33,812 nucleotides of DNA from an uncultured Bacillota bacterium (GCA_949292945.1 CASFAX010000016.1:1-33812); one strand, 5' to 3'. Positions 7,621-15,963 are shown, counted from the first letter of the stretch. Program-made: numbers and translations. The notes: generated by a model from the letters alone, not told the origin.

Positions 7621-7734
7621 CCGCCCGTGAATGCAGCGCCCCTAAGGCTACGCCAGTGATACCTGGTCCGCGCGAACCCGCCCGTGAGACCCAGCCCTCG
7701 TGAGCAACGCCCGCCCGCACAGCACCGCCCGCGA

Positions 7735-7768
7735 AAACAAAACCCCCGCGAACGACGTCAGCGGGGGT
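7735..7768 (-). terminator. Terminator of the mscL operon
   Basis: ACCCCCGC (7742-7749) pairs with GCGGGGGT (7761-7768) around an 11-base loop. On the minus strand the stem runs into TTTTGTTTT. It lies 16 bases beyond the stop codon of the small membrane protein gene. Confidence 0.85.
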
Positions 7769-7784
7769 GTATACCGTGAATAAA

Positions 7785-8168
7785 TTATTCCTTATAGTTT
7801 CTGTAAGCGTTGTGCAGGTAGTAGTAAGGGATTACCAGAAGCACGATGTTCACGATGATGGTCGCCGTGCCGTTTCCGCTCTGGAGGAACGGTACCAGCT
7901 GGCAAAGGAACAGGATTATTCCCAGAATGACCGTGAGAATGGACTTTTTGTTGGAAAGGGCAAGTCCGATAAGTCCTGCCAGAATTTTGAATCCGTTAAA
8001 TGCGTAAAGTCCTACAAGTCCGCCGAGGGCTCCCTCGAGCTGTGTACCGGTAAGTTCGCCCGCGGCAACATCAGAGCCCAGAATCATTCTGATGCCGATG
8101 ATGGATATAACTCCGAGAGCTATAACCAGAATGCTGGCTATTCTTAAGTGTTTACAACCTTTTCTCAT
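7785..8168 (-). CDS. Small multi-pass membrane protein of unknown function
   Basis: This 127-residue protein is almost entirely hydrophobic, with four likely membrane helices at about residues 9-30, 45-70, 75-95 and 103-118, and a basic N-terminus (MRKGCKHLR). No family motif or catalytic residue is recognised. AAGGAGA precedes the ATG by about 8 bases. It starts 28 bases after the mscL stop on the same strand, so the two are probably one transcript, which hints at a role in membrane tension or osmotic response. That link is inferred from position only. A terminator follows directly. Confidence 0.7.
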   Translation of the reverse strand: MRKGCKHLRIASILVIALGVISIIGIRMILGSDVAAGELTGTQLEGALGGLVGLYAFNGFKILAGLIGLALSNKKSILTVILGIILFLCQLVPFLQSGNGTATIIVNIVLLVIPYYYLHNAYRNYKE

Positions 8169-8196
8169 TACAGTTATCTCCTTAATTAACTACATC

Positions 8197-8595
8197 CTAT
8201 TTATTCTTCATAAGGTCTCTGATTTCGGTGAGCAGCTGAATGTCTTCAGGTACAGGTGCAGGTTCTGCTGCCGCCGCATCTTCCTCGGCTTTCTTAACCT
8301 TTGCAGACATCTTGTTGAACGCCTTGAGGACGAGGAAAAGTGTGAATGCGGTAATAAGGAACGTGATTATTGCCTGAATGAAGTTTCCGTACATTACGGA
8401 AGCACCGCCTACGGTGATGGAAAGGGAAGTGAAGTCGATCTGACCGAGGATAAGTCCGAGTATCGGAGTGATGATATCCTGGTTCAGGGAAGTCACTATA
8501 GCGGTGAACGCAGTACCGACGATAATGCCGACTGCCATGCTCATTACATCGCCCTTCGAAATAAACTTTTTAAATTCACGAATGAAAGCTTTCAA
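8197..8595 (-). CDS. mscL: Large-conductance mechanosensitive channel
   Basis: This 132-residue protein matches MscL over its length: an amphipathic N-terminal helix MKAFIREFKKFISKGDVM, the pore-lining first membrane helix with the small-residue pattern SMAVGIIVGTAFTAIVTSL, the NQDIITPILGLI segment, the periplasmic loop, the second helix NFIQAIITFLITAFTLFL, and a charged cytosolic C-terminal bundle. It forms a homopentamer that opens under membrane tension to release solutes on osmotic downshock. The start is a TTG with GGAGG eight bases upstream; no ATG fits the conserved N-terminus. The C-terminal linker is Ala/Pro-rich (EEDAAAAEPAPVPED), which is usual. Confidence 0.95.
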   Translation of the reverse strand: MKAFIREFKKFISKGDVMSMAVGIIVGTAFTAIVTSLNQDIITPILGLILGQIDFTSLSITVGGASVMYGNFIQAIITFLITAFTLFLVLKAFNKMSAKVKKAEEDAAAAEPAPVPEDIQLLTEIRDLMKNK

Positions 8596-8705
8596 TATTA
8601 TTACCTCCTAAATTATAATCACACGAACTGAGCAATTGTATCAAAAAAAGTGCATCTTATCAATGCTTTTAAAATACAAAAGGTGGATGATATATATAGA
8701 TTCTA

Positions 8706-8735
8706 TTGGATAGATGGGGATATAGTGTATATAAT
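8706..8735 (+). promoter_or_regulatory. Sigma-A-type promoter of the TRIC-family gene
   Basis: TTGGAT and TATAAT are 18 bases apart in an AT-rich stretch, 53 bases before the gene start. Nothing else stands out between mscL and this gene. Confidence 0.6.
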
Positions 8736-8788
8736 TTTAGACGGAGATTAAAAGCTGACAGCGACATGCAGGAGAAGGAAGACAGAAT

Positions 8789-9445
8789 ATGAGCGGGACG
8801 ATTTTAATGATTCTTGAAATAGCGGGCACGGCGGCATTTGCGGTTTCGGGAGCCATGATGGGAATAAGAAAGCAGATGGATCTTCTGGGCGTGCTGATAC
8901 TCGGAATAATAACTGCAGTTGGCGGCGGAATATTGAGGGACATCATACTGGGTATAACTCCGCCGCTGGCATTCAGAGATCCGCTCTACACGGGAATTGC
9001 AGCCTTTGTCGCGGCGGCGGTGTTCTTCGCCGTAAAAAAGCAGGCGTCAATGAAAGGCCCTGTATACGAGACAGTGATGCTGATAATTGATTCGGTGGGA
9101 CTGGGAGTGTTCACCGTAATCGGAATAAATACCGCCATGGAAAATGACAGAGATTACGGAGCGTTTCTGCTCGTTTTCGTAGGTGTGATCACCGGCGTGG
9201 GAGGAGGTCTTGTCAGGGATATGATGGCAGGCGAAAAGCCTTACATATTCGTAAAGCATTTCTATGCTTGTTCATCCATAATAGGGGCGGCGGTTTGTGT
9301 GGAAGTCTGGAAATTATTCGGTTCTGCGCCTGCCATGATAGCCGGAACGGCGGCGGTAATAATCCTCAGAGTCTGCGCTGCGGCTTTCCGGTGGAGCCTT
9401 CCCAAAATAGAAAATCTCCCGTCCGATATGAAAGACGGGAGATGA
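8789..9445 (+). CDS. TRIC / UPF0126 family cation channel-like membrane protein
   Basis: This 218-residue protein has seven likely membrane helices in two homologous halves. The hallmark glycine motifs are seen twice: TAVGGGILRDIILG (about 48-61) and TGVGGGLVRDMMAG (about 134-147). This is the pattern of the bacterial trimeric intracellular cation channel family (formerly UPF0126, YicG-like), whose members form trimeric potassium/sodium-permeable pores. The physiological role in bacteria is not settled. GGAG/AAGGA precedes the ATG. The last codons, including the TGA stop, form the right arm of the terminator of the convergent stomatin gene, so the 3' end is doubly constrained. Confidence 0.88.
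   Translation: MSGTILMILEIAGTAAFAVSGAMMGIRKQMDLLGVLILGIITAVGGGILRDIILGITPPLAFRDPLYTGIAAFVAAAVFFAVKKQASMKGPVYETVMLIIDSVGLGVFTVIGINTAMENDRDYGAFLLVFVGVITGVGGGLVRDMMAGEKPYIFVKHFYACSSIIGAAVCVEVWKLFGSAPAMIAGTAAVIILRVCAAAFRWSLPKIENLPSDMKDGR
9409..9443 (-). terminator. Terminator of the NfeD/stomatin operon, inside the TRIC 3' end
   Basis: ATCTCCCGTC (9414-9423) and GACGGGAGAT (9434-9443) form a perfect 10-bp stem with a 10-base loop. On the minus strand it runs into TTTTCTATTTT. It begins 17 bases after the stop codon of the minus-strand stomatin gene and lies wholly within the coding sequence of the plus-strand channel gene. Confidence 0.8.
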
Positions 9446-9459
9446 AGCGGTATATTATG

Positions 9460-10350
9460 TTATTCTTTTATTAGTTCCTTTACTGAGGCAGCAAGACCTG
9501 CAAGGCCCTGTATTTCCGAAGGAATGATGATTTTGGTGGCCTGACCGTCGGCAGCTTTTGCGAAGGCTTCCAGGCTTTTCAGCTTGATTACGGAATCGTC
9601 GGCTCCGGCGTCGCGAATCATGCGAAGACCGTCGGCAGTGGCTTTGTTGATCATGAGGATAGCTTCAGACTGACCTTCCGCTTCCTTGATTGCTGTCTGC
9701 TTCTTCGCTTCAGCCTCCAGAATTGCGGCTTCTTTCTGGCCCTCGGCAATGAGAATCTTGGATTTCTTTTCACCTTCGGCGATGAGGATTGCTTCTCTTC
9801 TCTCGCGTTCCGCTCGCATCTGCTTTTCCATGGCGACCTGAATGTCTTTCGGAGGGGTGATGTTTTTAACTTCAACACGGTTTATTTTTATTCCCCAGGC
9901 ATCGGTAGCCTCATCGAGGACGAGGCGTATCTTCTCGTTGATGTGCTCTCTGCTGGTCAGAGACTCGTCAAGCTCCAGTTCTCCGATTATGTTTCGGAGG
10001 GTGGTAGCCGTCAGATTTTCAATGGCGTCGAGAGGCCTTTCTACACCGTAGGTATACAGTTTCGGGTCTGTTATCTGAAAGTACACGACCGTATCGATTT
10101 CCATCGTTACGTTATCCTTTGTGATAACTGCCTGGGGAGGAAAATCGATTACTTTTTCCTTTAAGGATACCTTTCCGGCGATTTTGTCGATGAGAGGAAT
10201 CTTAAAGTGAAGTCCCACCTGCCAGGTCGCGCGGTAGGCGCCCAGCCTTTCCACCACGTAGGCTTTCGCCTGTGGCACGATTCGGATGTTGGATATGAGA
10301 AGCCAGATTATAACGGCTACGAGAATTATCAGTACTATGAATTTTACCAT
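9460..10350 (-). CDS. SPFH/Band 7 (stomatin-prohibitin) membrane protein
   Basis: This 296-residue protein has one N-terminal membrane segment (about 4-20), then the SPFH domain starting VPQAKAYVVERLGAY and covering about 25-180, with PPQAVITKDNVTMEIDTVVY and the conserved EINRVEVKNITPP-type end. A long charged coiled coil rich in Ala/Glu/Lys (about 180-250, repeats of ILIAEGEKK and AILEAEAKKQ) follows, then a short hydrophobic tail. Such proteins oligomerise into large membrane rings or microdomains and are linked to membrane quality control. Its upstream partner is an NfeD protein 44 bases away on the same strand, the classic pairing. QmcA/YbbK-like is the closest description. Confidence 0.93.
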   Translation of the reverse strand: MVKFIVLIILVAVIIWLLISNIRIVPQAKAYVVERLGAYRATWQVGLHFKIPLIDKIAGKVSLKEKVIDFPPQAVITKDNVTMEIDTVVYFQITDPKLYTYGVERPLDAIENLTATTLRNIIGELELDESLTSREHINEKIRLVLDEATDAWGIKINRVEVKNITPPKDIQVAMEKQMRAERERREAILIAEGEKKSKILIAEGQKEAAILEAEAKKQTAIKEAEGQSEAILMINKATADGLRMIRDAGADDSVIKLKSLEAFAKAADGQATKIIIPSEIQGLAGLAASVKELIKE

Positions 10351-10394
10351 TTTGTTCCCCTTTCTTAAATAATCCCTTTTGCGGGAAAGTGTGA

Positions 10395-10880
10395 CTAAAG
10401 CGAAGTGTCAGATGCGCCTTTTGGCAGGCCTTTTAAAGGCTCGACGACCAGCTTTACGCCTTCGATGGCGATTACCCTGACCGGAGTGCCTGAAGGAATT
10501 ACAGCGTCAGGGTCTCTGCCCACAGCTGTCCATATCTGACCGTTCAGCTTAACCTGTCCGGCGGAGAAGTCCCCAATGTTCCTGACCACCAGTCCTTCGC
10601 AGCCTATGAGAGCATCTATGTTCGTCTTTTCCGACCCGGTTTTCAGCTTGTTTACGAAAATCTTTCTGGTAAAGACCAGAAGACAGATGGAAACCGCGAG
10701 AAAGACGATGATCTGGACGGGAATGCTCACATCGAACAGTGACAAAATGAGAGCCACCACTGCACCGGCGGCGAACCAGACGGTGGTAAGCCCTACGGTA
10801 ATTGTTTCGATGATGAGACAGATTACGGCGATGATGAGCCAAATGATGGAGATGCTGACGGTAAATCCGCCTATTGTCAT
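10395..10880 (-). CDS. NfeD-family membrane protein
   Basis: This 161-residue protein has membrane helices at about residues 8-30, 32-50 and 55-72 and a C-terminal beta-rich OB-fold domain (about 88-150) with the typical GCEGLVVRNIGDFSAGQVKLNGQIWTA-like course. The short form without a protease domain is the kind found next to stomatin-like proteins, and here the SPFH gene follows directly. The pair is thought to build membrane microdomains; the precise job is unknown. An extended -10 promoter lies upstream. Start at the ATG preceded by AAAGGGGTG. Confidence 0.9.
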   Translation of the reverse strand: MTIGGFTVSISIIWLIIAVICLIIETITVGLTTVWFAAGAVVALILSLFDVSIPVQIIVFLAVSICLLVFTRKIFVNKLKTGSEKTNIDALIGCEGLVVRNIGDFSAGQVKLNGQIWTAVGRDPDAVIPSGTPVRVIAIEGVKLVVEPLKGLPKGASDTSL

Positions 10881-10953
10881 AGACTTTCACCCCTTTCGAT
10901 ATAAATACAAAAAATCCAATCCGCGCTGTTTTTGATACATAAAACTTTTCTAC

Positions 10954-10962
10954 ATTGTACCA
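10954..10962 (-). promoter_or_regulatory. Extended -10 promoter of the NfeD operon
   Basis: On the minus strand TGGTACAAT gives an extended -10 element (TG-N-TACAAT) about 75 bases before the NfeD gene. The -35 region is weak, as often with extended -10 promoters. Confidence 0.5.
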
Positions 10963-11070
10963 CAGAAAGCGAGTAAAATCTATAGAAATTTTCGAAAATA
11001 ACGGCGGCCAAAATAATGCCGGCGAAATGGCGACGGCATAAAGGCGTGACAGAAATACCGCCGAAACATA

Positions 11071-11104
11071 AAAACCGCCCGCCGATGTGCATTCATCAGC
11101 GGGC
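11071..11104 (-). terminator. Terminator after cstA
   Basis: GCCCGCCGATG (11077-11087) and CATCAGCGGGC (11094-11104) pair with one mismatch around TGCATT. The minus-strand product runs into GGTTTTTATGTTT. It lies about 50 bases past the cstA stop. Confidence 0.8.
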
Positions 11105-11153
11105 AGATATAAGTTTAAGGAATCGAATAGGCTTTTTTAGGTCTCGCTTCTGT

Positions 11154-12611
11154 TTATTTTGCTGAGAGTCTGTCTCCCTTGCGCATTTCCGGAATATAGA
11201 TTCTGAACAGGAATATTGCCAGGAAGAGAACCGCAACGGCTATACCTATGCCGTATGCCAGGCCCGTCATACCGTGGGAGCCCATCTGGAAACCTTCAGG
11301 TGCGTAGAGTATGTACGTGGCGCTGACTGCCGACATGAACGTTGCCGGAACAGTGCAGATGAGGGAGGCGTTCTTGCCTACGTTCCTGCACAGGTATGCG
11401 GCAGCTGCCCAGAGTGTAATCATTGCCAGGGTCTGATTTGACCAGGAGAAGTATCTCCATACTACGTTGTAGTCCATCAGGGAAATTATATAACCTATTC
11501 CCAGGAGAGGTACTGCCAGGAAGAGACGCTTCTTAAGGTTTGCCTGGTCGATATTAAACCAGTCGGCAAGGGTAAGACGCGCGCTTCTGAAAGCCGTATC
11601 GCCTGAAGTTATCGGGCATACTATTACGCCCAGCATTGCTATTACGCTGCCTACAGGACCGAGAAGGGTTTCGCACATATCGTATACGACTGTGGAATTT
11701 CCTCCGCCCAGATCCGAAAGATCCGAAAGACCGTGGGTAGGATTGTAGTAAAATGCTATGGCTGCTGACGCCCATATAAGAGCGATGACGCCTTCAGCTA
11801 CCATGGCGCCGTAGAATATTCTGCGGCCCTGCTTCTCGCTGGTCATACATCTTGCCATCATAGGAGCCTGTGTGGAGTGGAATCCTGAAATGGCTCCGCA
11901 CGCTACGGTTACGAACATGAGAGGCCATATAGGCTGTCCGTCAGGATTCAGGTTCTTAAACGTAAGCTCCATCATAGGGTGGGAACCGTTGTTGAGAACT
12001 GTAGCTCCGCCCACCATGAGGCACATAAGAATCAGGCATACGCCGAAAAGCGGGTAGATCTTTCCGATAATCTTGTCTATAGGAAGCAGTGTTGCAAGGA
12101 AATAGTATATGAGAACCACTATAGTCCAGAACTTCACGCCTGCCCAGCTCGGGGTGAGCAGTGCAAGAAGACCTGCAGGACCTACCATGAATACCGTTCC
12201 TGTCATTACCAGAAGTATTACCGAGAACACTCTCATAACCTGCTTCATGCCGTTACCCAGGTACTTTCCTGTTATCTCGGATATGCTGGCGCCGTTGTTT
12301 CTCTCGGAAAGCATACCGGACATGTAGTCGTGGACGCCGCCTGCGAAAATGGTACCGAGGACTATCCATATGTAAACCGACGGTCCCCACAGGGCTCCCG
12401 AAATAGCTCCGAAGATAGGTCCGAGACCTGCGATGTTAAGGAGCTCGATGAGGAAAGCCCTCCACGGTTTCATCGGCACATAATCCACGCCGTCAGGATG
12501 ATCCACAGCAGGAGTTTTTCTGTCGTCCGGCTTAAATACCTTTTCGACAAAGGTTCCGTAAATCAGGTAACCAATAACAAGAGCTGCTAAACAAATGAAA
12601 AAAGTCAACAT
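11154..12611 (-). CDS. cstA: Carbon starvation protein CstA-like transporter
   Basis: This 485-residue multi-pass membrane protein shows the CstA pattern: HPDGVDYVPMKPWRAFLIE, then LLNIAGLGPIFGAISGALWGP and GGVHDYMSGMLSERNNGASI, all near the N-terminus. About 14 helices follow. Family members move peptides or pyruvate across the membrane and are induced on carbon limitation. This is the shorter Firmicute form; the E. coli protein is longer at the C-terminus. The ATG at 12611 is chosen because GAGGGTG lies upstream and the membrane helix MLTFFICLAALVIGYLIYG begins there; an upstream in-frame start would add an unlikely charged extension. A strong promoter precedes it. Substrate is not determined. 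Confidence 0.9.
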   Translation of the reverse strand: MLTFFICLAALVIGYLIYGTFVEKVFKPDDRKTPAVDHPDGVDYVPMKPWRAFLIELLNIAGLGPIFGAISGALWGPSVYIWIVLGTIFAGGVHDYMSGMLSERNNGASISEITGKYLGNGMKQVMRVFSVILLVMTGTVFMVGPAGLLALLTPSWAGVKFWTIVVLIYYFLATLLPIDKIIGKIYPLFGVCLILMCLMVGGATVLNNGSHPMMELTFKNLNPDGQPIWPLMFVTVACGAISGFHSTQAPMMARCMTSEKQGRRIFYGAMVAEGVIALIWASAAIAFYYNPTHGLSDLSDLGGGNSTVVYDMCETLLGPVGSVIAMLGVIVCPITSGDTAFRSARLTLADWFNIDQANLKKRLFLAVPLLGIGYIISLMDYNVVWRYFSWSNQTLAMITLWAAAAYLCRNVGKNASLICTVPATFMSAVSATYILYAPEGFQMGSHGMTGLAYGIGIAVAVLFLAIFLFRIYIPEMRKGDRLSAK

Positions 12612-12648
12612 CTTGATTTCACCCTCTCTATATTTTTTTCCAAATCCT

Positions 12649-12677
12649 AAGATAGTCCTGTGAAAACAAAAAGTCAA
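12649..12677 (-). promoter_or_regulatory. Sigma-A-type promoter of cstA
   Basis: On the minus strand TTGACT and TATCTT are separated by exactly 17 bases, about 40 bases before the gene. No catabolite-repression operator or hairpin is evident in the short leader. Confidence 0.75.
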
Positions 12678-12729
12678 CTTAATTCAAAGTAAAAACTATA
12701 AGAAAATATGTATTAAGTTTATAAAAAGT

Positions 12730-14037
12730 TTATATTACATCCATCTGTCCATTTTTCTTCTTTCTCGGCAGGAGTATACTTATGATTCCGCACACGCCCA
12801 TGAAGTAAGGGTAGAACAGGTACGGCATTATATCAAAGGATGTAAGGCCCGTCAGGCTGGCAGCGGAAAGAAGCTGGGCGCCGTAAGGTATGATGCCCTG
12901 GAACACCGAAGCGAATATGTCCAGAAGGGACGCGCTTCTGGTGGACTCTATGCCGTAGTCCTCGCTTATTTCCTTTGCGATAGGGCCGGAGATTACGATG
13001 GCGATTGTGTTGTTGGCGGTGGCGATGTCCACGAGGGAGATGAGGGCGGTGATTCCGAACTCGGCTCCTTTATAGGTGTGGATTCTGTTATGTATCTTTT
13101 CCAGAATGAACGCAAAGCCGCCGTTTTCCTTTACAAGAGCGCTTATGCAGGCTACCAGCATGGAGATGACGGTGATGTCGTACATTCCTGTCACGCCTTC
13201 TCCGATGGAGGAGAATATGGCCGAAGGAGCCAGGCTTCCCGTGCAGAGCCCCACCAGCACCGACAGAACCGTGCCCGTTATCAGGACCACGAATACGTTG
13301 ATTCCGGCAAGAGCGGCGACGAGAACCAGTATGTATGGAATAACCTGAAGAAGATTGTAGCTCAGGCCTTCGGCTATCTCAAAATCACCGCCTCCCGTAA
13401 TGAAGAAAAGAACTATTACGGTGGCTACGGCGGCGGGAAGGACGATGAAGAAGTTTCTCCTGAACTTGTCCCTCATCTCGCAGCCCTGAGTCTTTACGGC
13501 GGCGATGGTGGTGTCTGAGATCATGGACAGGTTGTCTCCGAACATGGCTCCGGAAACTACTGCGCCGATGCAGATGGCCATGCTGAAATCCGTCTTTTCG
13601 CTTATGCCGGCGGCGATAGGCGCAAGGGCCGCAATGGTGCCCATGGAAGTTCCCATGGAAATGGAAATGAAGCATCCAATTACGAAAAGCCCTATTACGG
13701 CTATCTGCGGCGGCAGAAGGGAAAGCCCCAGGTTTACGGTGCTGTCAACTCCGCCTGCTGCGGAAACGGCTCCGGAAAAGGCGCCGGCAGCCAGAAATAT
13801 GAGGCACATGGTGATGATGTTGTCGTCGCCTACGCCTTTTGCCACGATGGTAATCTTCTCGTTGAAGGTTTTGCCCTTTGTCTGGAAGAAGGCAACCCCC
13901 AGGGCTATGAGAAAGCCCACCACGGCGGGCATGGCGTAAAAATCGTTGGTCAGGACTCCCGTGCCGATGAAGAGCACCAGGAATACAAGGATGGGGAGCA
14001 GGGCCAGGCCGCTCGGTTTAACATTCGTTTCTTTCAT
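12730..14037 (-). CDS. nhaC: NhaC-family sodium/proton antiporter
   Basis: This 435-residue membrane protein has about 11-12 helices. The glycine/serine-rich half-helices GCFISISMGTSMGTIAALAP (about 125-145) and GAVVSGAMFGDNLSMISDTT (about 158-177) are typical of the NhaC/ArsB-type ion transporter fold, and the second part repeats the theme with SLVDIATANNTIAIVISGPIA. It would exchange sodium for protons, or a related solute, for pH and sodium homeostasis. The GGAG six bases before the ATG at 14037 sets the start; the upstream in-frame ATG at 14112 would run through a terminator hairpin. The region right before the gene holds that hairpin. Confidence 0.88.
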   Translation of the reverse strand: MKETNVKPSGLALLPILVFLVLFIGTGVLTNDFYAMPAVVGFLIALGVAFFQTKGKTFNEKITIVAKGVGDDNIITMCLIFLAAGAFSGAVSAAGGVDSTVNLGLSLLPPQIAVIGLFVIGCFISISMGTSMGTIAALAPIAAGISEKTDFSMAICIGAVVSGAMFGDNLSMISDTTIAAVKTQGCEMRDKFRRNFFIVLPAAVATVIVLFFITGGGDFEIAEGLSYNLLQVIPYILVLVAALAGINVFVVLITGTVLSVLVGLCTGSLAPSAIFSSIGEGVTGMYDITVISMLVACISALVKENGGFAFILEKIHNRIHTYKGAEFGITALISLVDIATANNTIAIVISGPIAKEISEDYGIESTRSASLLDIFASVFQGIIPYGAQLLSAASLTGLTSFDIMPYLFYPYFMGVCGIISILLPRKKKNGQMDVI

Positions 14038-14088
14038 ATCGTTCTCCGTAATCAATCCGCAAACCGGCATCGCCGGCGCAGAGCAGAT

Positions 14089-14121
14089 AAAAAGACGGCC
14101 TTTGACATTCAAAGGCCGGTC
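14089..14121 (-). terminator. Terminator after the PHP gene, in the nhaC leader
   Basis: GGCCTTTG (14097-14104) and CAAAGGCC (14110-14117) pair around a five-base loop, extended by GAC/GTC-like flanks. On the minus strand TTTTT follows. It ends the PHP transcript 52 bases before nhaC. Confidence 0.8.
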
Positions 14122-14140
14122 TAAACTGTCGTACCGTTAT

Positions 14141-14169
14141 ATTTTATCAGATTAGATATGGTGGTGCAA
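14141..14169 (-). promoter_or_regulatory. Candidate nhaC promoter overlapping the PHP stop codon
   Basis: On the minus strand TTGCAC and TAAAAT are exactly 17 bases apart, over the last codons of the PHP gene. If used, its transcript would read through the 14089-14121 hairpin before nhaC, so nhaC would be attenuated. A sequence match only. Confidence 0.35.
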
Positions 14170-14943
14170 GGCCAATTTGCGCACCCTGTGTCTGCGAACC
14201 GGAGTGTAGATGAGGCCGAGACTTCTGTTATACGCCTTGAAGCCCCAGGTTACAACGAAGGAATTTCTCTTCTTATGCTTCTTAAGGAACTCTCTTTCCG
14301 TTCCGCCAAAGGCGACTACTCCGTGCTCCTTAAACGACTTTATCAGGTCGTCGTTGCACCTTATGTCTCCCGCAAAATCGGTAAAGGCCATCCCGACGTA
14401 CATCTCCTTATGAGAATCAGAGCCGCCGAAGCATGGCTTTCCGAATCTTTCCGCCAGAGCCTGGGCCAGCTGGTTGGCCCGGACAGTTTCGCAGGTGTTG
14501 AAACCTTCCAAAAAATCGAAGTCTTCCACCAGATGAGGGTTTTTGCGCATTTTGTTGAAGAACATGGCGCTGGAGCTTCTGGCGCCAAAAGGGTGGGCGG
14601 GGCCTAAAATTCCGCCTACGCCGTGAACGATTTTAACAAGATTCTCAACGGACATTCCCCTTATCTGCAGGACGCGAAGGTGGACGTCATCAGGGAGGAT
14701 GACTATGAAGTGGCCTGCGTCCTTGGTGTCGTACTCTACTCCCTTTAATACGACAAAGTCTTTAAGTTCCGGCGGAAGGGCGTCCCGGCTGGAAAGCCAG
14801 TCTGCATATCCCTTATACGAATCGTGGTCCGTTATGAGCATGCCGCCGAAACCTTGAGATTTCAGCAGCTCTATATATCTGGCAGTCTCCACCTTGGAAT
14901 CTATGGAGCCTGCTTTGGTATGGCAGTGCATATCGAACTTCAT
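14152..14943 (-). CDS. PHP-domain metal-dependent phosphoesterase
   Basis: This 263-residue protein carries the metal-ligand set of the polymerase-and-histidinol-phosphatase domain: H6 and H8 in DMHCH, D39-H40 in ITDHDS, E70, H78, H117 in AHPFG, and D176 and H178 in GSDSH. The layout fits single-domain PHP phosphoesterases such as RNase AM-like or histidinol-phosphatase-like enzymes acting on phosphomonoesters or nucleotides; the substrate is not evident. The ATG at 14943 has GAGGAA nine bases upstream, whereas an in-frame GTG three codons earlier abuts that site. The last 30 residues are unusually basic (RRHRVRKLALHHH), perhaps a nucleic-acid-facing tail. It stands alone, between nhaC and merR. 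Confidence 0.87.
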   Translation of the reverse strand: MKFDMHCHTKAGSIDSKVETARYIELLKSQGFGGMLITDHDSYKGYADWLSSRDALPPELKDFVVLKGVEYDTKDAGHFIVILPDDVHLRVLQIRGMSVENLVKIVHGVGGILGPAHPFGARSSSAMFFNKMRKNPHLVEDFDFLEGFNTCETVRANQLAQALAERFGKPCFGGSDSHKEMYVGMAFTDFAGDIRCNDDLIKSFKEHGVVAFGGTEREFLKKHKKRNSFVVTWGFKAYNRSLGLIYTPVRRHRVRKLALHHHI

Positions 14944-15124
14944 GAAAATCACTTCCTCAGGTTCAGTTTATACCCGCTGAGGTGTAAATACAAGTCAAGA
15001 TTTGGTGAAATTTCGCGCTGGGAGCGCGGGGCAAGCAGGTGCAGACGAGGGATGCTCCGCAGCGTCATGGCTGCATGGAGCCCGTTCGTCCGAGGCCCGC
15101 TTCAGAGACAGGCCGGCCGCCGCC

Positions 15125-15934
15125 CTATTTCACCCTGACCTGAATCAGGGTCACGTACTCTTCTTCATCGGATGTGTCGTGATTATCTATTATGTAGATT
15201 TCAAGCGGGTCAGCCTGAGGGGTGAGACCGTGTTTTTTTGCGTACTCGAAAAGCTCCCGCCATCTTTTGGGCATCTGCCTGTAGGAGCCTTTGACCATGG
15301 ATGACACGTACTTGCCGCCTGGCAAAATTTCGTCAAAATCCCCGGCATCGTCGTCAAGAATCGTGAACACTTTGTTGTAGTGGCCGTAGTTTCCCCCTGC
15401 AAGGTAGTCAAGAGGTATGGACGCCCCGATGTGGCCGTTTCCTATGAGGTAGAGCATATTCTGGCTCTTCTTCTGGAGTTTCTTTATGGAGAAGTCCACG
15501 TCGTCCTCTCTGGTCACGTTGTCGTTAAGCGCAAATATCTTTCTGTCGGAGAAGGTTTTAAGCTGTATGCTTTCAGAGCCTTCGCTGATGGAGAGAGCCT
15601 CTTCCATTCCCTGTATCCTGTATGTAAGCTGCCGCTTCAGCTGGGCAAGCTCCGCCATCTTCATATCAATTCTGTGAATTTCGCTTCTGAAAAGCTCCAT
15701 GGTGGAGTCCAGTGTAAATCCGCTGAGATGCTTCTTTATCTCCTCCATGGAAAATCCTATGGAGCGAAGCTCCCGAAGGACGTTGAGGGTTCTGATGTCG
15801 CCGATGCTGTACATCCTGTAGCCGTTGGTATCACGCTTTGGCGAAAGAATCCCTATATCCTCGTAGTAGCGCAGGGAGTCGGCGCCGATGTTATAAAGAG
15901 ACGAAATTTCTCCGATTTTGTAGTATTCTTTCAA
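15125..15934 (-). CDS. MerR-family regulator with GyrI-like drug-binding domain (BmrR type)
   Basis: This 269-residue protein begins with a winged-helix MerR DNA-binding domain (about 4-72: YYKIGEISSLYNIGADSLRYYEDIGIL, then RDTNGYRMYS). A dimerisation coiled coil follows (about 75-118), then a GyrI-like effector domain (about 120-269). This is the BmrR architecture, in which lipophilic cations or drugs bind the C-terminal domain and untwist an overlong promoter spacer. The next gene, divergently transcribed, is a MATE efflux pump, and the gap holds a perfect dyad inside a 19-base spacer. It probably activates the pump in response to the pump's substrate and may repress itself. The ligand is unknown. 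Confidence 0.92.
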   Translation of the reverse strand: MKEYYKIGEISSLYNIGADSLRYYEDIGILSPKRDTNGYRMYSIGDIRTLNVLRELRSIGFSMEEIKKHLSGFTLDSTMELFRSEIHRIDMKMAELAQLKRQLTYRIQGMEEALSISEGSESIQLKTFSDRKIFALNDNVTREDDVDFSIKKLQKKSQNMLYLIGNGHIGASIPLDYLAGGNYGHYNKVFTILDDDAGDFDEILPGGKYVSSMVKGSYRQMPKRWRELFEYAKKHGLTPQADPLEIYIIDNHDTSDEEEYVTLIQVRVK

Positions 15935-15963
15935 AACATTTTCTCCTTTTTTGAAAAAAGCCC

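Noticed and set aside
15016..15031. CGCGCT-GGG-AGCGCG hairpin as the terminator of the MerR gene
   Set aside because: The stem is only 6 bp, about 95 bases from the stop codon, and the minus-strand tail is AAATTTC, not a T-run.
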